A stretch of 15,552 nucleotides of DNA from Gammaproteobacteria bacterium (GTDB taxonomy: Bacteria; Pseudomonadota; Gammaproteobacteria; Pseudomonadales; Azotimanducaceae_A): assembly GCA_012960755.1 (NCBI GenBank), contig DUAT01000133.1:1-15552 (forward strand), given 5' to 3'. The number at the start of each line of letters is the position of its first letter. Positions within the stretch are counted from its first letter, which is position 1. Below are positions 13,586 to 15,552 of this stretch, piece by piece. The translations under genes and the position numbers were made by a program. Under the pieces are notes generated by a model. It saw only the letters and a program-made list of their open reading frames with translations. It was not told the DNA's origin and did not search any database.

Positions 13586-15301
13586 TTATGTTTCCACACC
13601 GCTGGTGACGCGGATCACTTCTTCTAGCGTGGTTACCCCCCGCGCAGCCTTGATCAACCCATCCTGGTACATATTCCGATGACCTTCCGCTACGGCCAAC
13701 GCACGCATCTCCGACGTCGCTACTTTCTTAACCACCAGGTCACGCATTGCAACAGAAATCGGGTAGATTTCGTAGATACCGATACGCCCACGGTATCCAA
13801 CATTAAGACAGCGCTCACAACCCACCGCTCGCTTCCATTTGGGCGCTATATCAAGACCTAGCTGGTCGAATCCTTCCGCAACCTTGTCGGGTATTGCCAT
13901 TGGCACAGCGCAATGTTCACAAAGACGCCGAACCAAACGCTGTGCTTGCACCAACTTCATAGGGGCTGCTACCAAAAATGGCTCTACCCCCATGTCCACC
14001 AGGCGGGTAAACACCGACAGGGCGTCGTTTGTGTGCACCGTAGACAACACCATATGACCTGTTAACGCTGACTGAATAGCGATATCAGCCGTCTCTTTGT
14101 CCCGAATTTCGCCGATCATAATGACATCAGGGTCTTGCCGGAGAATCGCGCGCAAGGCCTTCGCAAAGGTATAGCCAATCTCAGCATGGGCCTGTATTTG
14201 CGTGACTCCCTGTACGACAAATTCCACAGGATCTTCCACCGTGATGATTTTCTTCCGCCCATCGTTGGCAGCACCGAGAGCGCCAGACAAGGTTGTCGAT
14301 TTACCAGAACCAGTGGGCCCGGTCACCAGGAACATGCCGTTTGACTCACCAATCGCCTGACTGACCGCCACAAGGTGGTCGTCCTCTAAGCCAAGATTCT
14401 TTAGCTGTACGACATCACGTTGCTTTGGCAACAGTCGCATGACGATCGATTCCCCGTGAACACCAGGAACCGTCGATACGCGAATATCCATATCCGAGCC
14501 CGAAATCCTAGTGGTGATCCGACCATCCTGAGGCAACCTGCGCTCTGCGATATCAAGGCCTGATATCAACTTGATCCTACTCGCCACCGCAGGGAAACGC
14601 TCCGCCGGCTGACGGAACTTCGTATACAAAATACCATCTGTGCGGAGCCTAACAGCAAACCCTTCCTCATCCGGCTCAATATGAACATCGGACGAATCCG
14701 TATTAATCGCCTGCGCTAAAATATTGTTAACCAGCTCCACCACCGGGGCCTCTTCTGCCAGTTCGCGCAGCGCTTTTGAAGAACCAGAATTGTGGATCAG
14801 GTCATCCACTGATTTTTCCTTCCTGATAAAGTCCAAAACCGCATCCAACTCCTGATTCGAAATCAGGCAGTACTCGATTTCGATATCCGGGAAAAAATAC
14901 CGCATCGCATCCATGACAAAATCGGACCGTTGTTTACATCCGCAAACTAGGCGATCGCCATCCAGCCAGTGAACAACTTGTTGATCAAGAAACCAATCAA
15001 AGACAATACCGCTGGCATCCATCCCCATAAAAAGCTCATGAAAATCGGGAAGGTGCACATCAACGCCAACGATTCTTTGTCCGTTCTGCTCGGCCAATGT
15101 CTGCAACAGCGCTTCTTCAGACAGCGCGCCAACCCTGATCAAAATGGAGCCAACAGGACCACCTACGGACGTCTGAAGATCCAGCGCCTTACGCAGGTCT
15201 AACTCGGTGATCGTTTTGCTTTTTATCAGCATTTCACCCAGCAACGGCTTCTGCCTGTCTGAGCTAACCTCTGATTGATTCGTCATTATTACGCTGTCCA
15301 T
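13586..15301 (-). CDS. gspE: Type II secretion cytoplasmic ATPase GspE
   Basis: GspE hydrolyses ATP to drive pseudopilus assembly. The 571-residue protein begins with a T2SSE/MshEN-like N-terminal domain (about 18-75) and then an N2-type domain. The catalytic domain has the Walker A GPTGSGKST (328-336), the Asp box ITVEDPVEF (353-361), Walker B VIMIGEIRD (393-401) and the His box LTGHMVLSTVHTND (413-426). It also has the GspE tetracysteine zinc site, CEHC (461-464) and CERC (495-498), with a 30-residue loop. The site separates it from the PilT retraction ATPases; some type IV pilus PilB proteins also carry it. The ATG at 15301 is used; a second Met at residue 6 is possible, and neither has a strong ribosome binding site. 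It is first in the operon and diverges from rfbA. Confidence 0.97.
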   Translation of the reverse strand: MDSVIMTNQSEVSSDRQKPLLGEMLIKSKTITELDLRKALDLQTSVGGPVGSILIRVGALSEEALLQTLAEQNGQRIVGVDVHLPDFHELFMGMDASGIVFDWFLDQQVVHWLDGDRLVCGCKQRSDFVMDAMRYFFPDIEIEYCLISNQELDAVLDFIRKEKSVDDLIHNSGSSKALRELAEEAPVVELVNNILAQAINTDSSDVHIEPDEEGFAVRLRTDGILYTKFRQPAERFPAVASRIKLISGLDIAERRLPQDGRITTRISGSDMDIRVSTVPGVHGESIVMRLLPKQRDVVQLKNLGLEDDHLVAVSQAIGESNGMFLVTGPTGSGKSTTLSGALGAANDGRKKIITVEDPVEFVVQGVTQIQAHAEIGYTFAKALRAILRQDPDVIMIGEIRDKETADIAIQSALTGHMVLSTVHTNDALSVFTRLVDMGVEPFLVAAPMKLVQAQRLVRRLCEHCAVPMAIPDKVAEGFDQLGLDIAPKWKRAVGCERCLNVGYRGRIGIYEIYPISVAMRDLVVKKVATSEMRALAVAEGHRNMYQDGLIKAARGVTTLEEVIRVTSGVET

Positions 15302-15314
15302 CCCCGCATTTTAC

Positions 15315-15349
15315 CTGAAAACTAGCGCTTTGGCCTTGACTGAAAACTA
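15315..15349. repeat. 10-bp direct repeat CTGAAAACTA in the gspE leader
   Basis: CTGAAAACTA occurs at 15315-15324 and again at 15340-15349, a start-to-start distance of 25 bases, between the divergent -10 region and the gspE start codon. Tandem identical 10-mers at two and a half helical turns could bind a regulator, but 10 bases can repeat by chance. Confidence 0.35.
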
Positions 15350-15374
15350 AAGAGCCACGAAGCCACTAATTACC

Positions 15375-15382
15375 ATTATAAT
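15375..15382. promoter_or_regulatory. Palindromic -10 element shared by divergent gspE and rfbA
   Basis: ATTATAAT is its own reverse complement, so a perfect TATAAT is present on the plus strand (15377-15382, toward rfbA) and on the minus strand (15375-15380, toward gspE). It lies in the middle of the 111-base gap between the two genes. No good -35 box is seen at 16-18 bases on either strand, so activator dependence or chance occurrence remains possible. Confidence 0.4.
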
Positions 15383-15412
15383 GTCTTTGAATTTCCACAC
15401 GTTGCACACTCC

Positions 15413-15552
15413 TTGAATCGAAAAGGCATCATCCTCGCAGGCGGGTCCGGCACAAGGCTCCACCCCCTGACCATATCAATCAGCAAGCAACTATTGCCTG
15501 TCTTTGACAAACCGATGATTTATTACCCACTGTCAATGCTGATGCTGTCGGG
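15413..15552 (+). CDS. rfbA: Glucose-1-phosphate thymidylyltransferase RfbA/RmlA, 3' end beyond window
   Basis: The enzyme makes dTDP-glucose from dTTP and glucose 1-phosphate, the first step of dTDP-rhamnose synthesis. Only the first 46 codons are present. They read the nucleotide-binding [18 protein letters not shown] (residues 3-20), then [18 protein letters not shown], both diagnostic of the family. The chosen start is TTG at 15413: it places the GxGTR loop at the normal distance from the N-terminus, and there is no ATG or GTG in frame nearby upstream. The ribosome binding site is weak. The gene is divergent from gspE and shares its 111-base upstream region. It links this locus to rhamnose-containing surface polysaccharide and fits the glycosyltransferase at the other end of the window. 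Confidence 0.93.
   Translation, partial: MNRKGIILAGGSGTRLHPLTISISKQLLPVFDKPMIYYPLSMLMLS

Noticed and set aside
5629..15301. The operon as a type IV pilus or MSHA cluster
   Set aside because: Presence of GspK lacking Glu5, a GspG with the calcium loop, a GspE tetracysteine site and four minor pseudopilins in GHIJ order identifies a T2SS.

Overview
The window looks like chromosomal DNA of a Gram-negative bacterium, most likely a (possibly marine) gammaproteobacterium. It holds a complete outer-membrane type II secretion operon with a lipoprotein secretin, dTDP-sugar and glycosyltransferase genes, and proteobacterial-style promoters. The genus cannot be fixed from the sequence.

Layout. The left edge (1-68) is the 3' part of a tRNA-Arg(CCT). 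A family 2 glycosyltransferase of the rhamnosyltransferase type (292-1092, +) follows. Next come about 565 bases with no convincing gene and then a small secreted protein of unknown function (1664-2209, +). Converging on it are two overlapping sulfotransferase genes (2238-3814, -). Between these and the secretion operon lies one monocistronic gene (3996-5429, -) for a 477-residue acidic, Ala/Thr/Val-rich exported protein. It has its own near-consensus promoter, a leader with a perfect inverted repeat, and a strong terminator.

The right two thirds (5629-15301, all -) are one tightly packed type II secretion system (T2SS) operon in transcription order gspE-F-G-H-I-J-K-L-M-(GspC/XpsN-like)-gspD. 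This is the Xanthomonas xps order rather than the Klebsiella/Vibrio gspC-D-E... order. Most junctions are 1-nt gaps or short overlaps, so translation is probably coupled. GspE is the ATPase, GspF/L/M the inner-membrane platform, GspG the major pseudopilin, GspH/I/J/K the minor tip pseudopilins, the 145-residue protein a minimal inner-membrane link, and GspD the secretin. No GspO prepilin peptidase, GspS pilotin or PDZ-bearing GspC is present here. At the right edge a divergent gene begins, rfbA/rmlA (15413 onward, +), glucose-1-phosphate thymidylyltransferase of dTDP-rhamnose synthesis.

How the parts may fit (inference). A dedicated T2SS sits directly upstream of one strongly expressed, very acidic exported protein, and both lie among genes for rhamnose supply, glycosyl transfer and sulfation. 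This resembles a cell-surface locus in which the T2SS exports an S-layer-like or matrix protein that associates with a rhamnose-containing, possibly sulfated, surface polysaccharide. The protein-T2SS pairing is the most interesting hypothesis in the window and remains untested.
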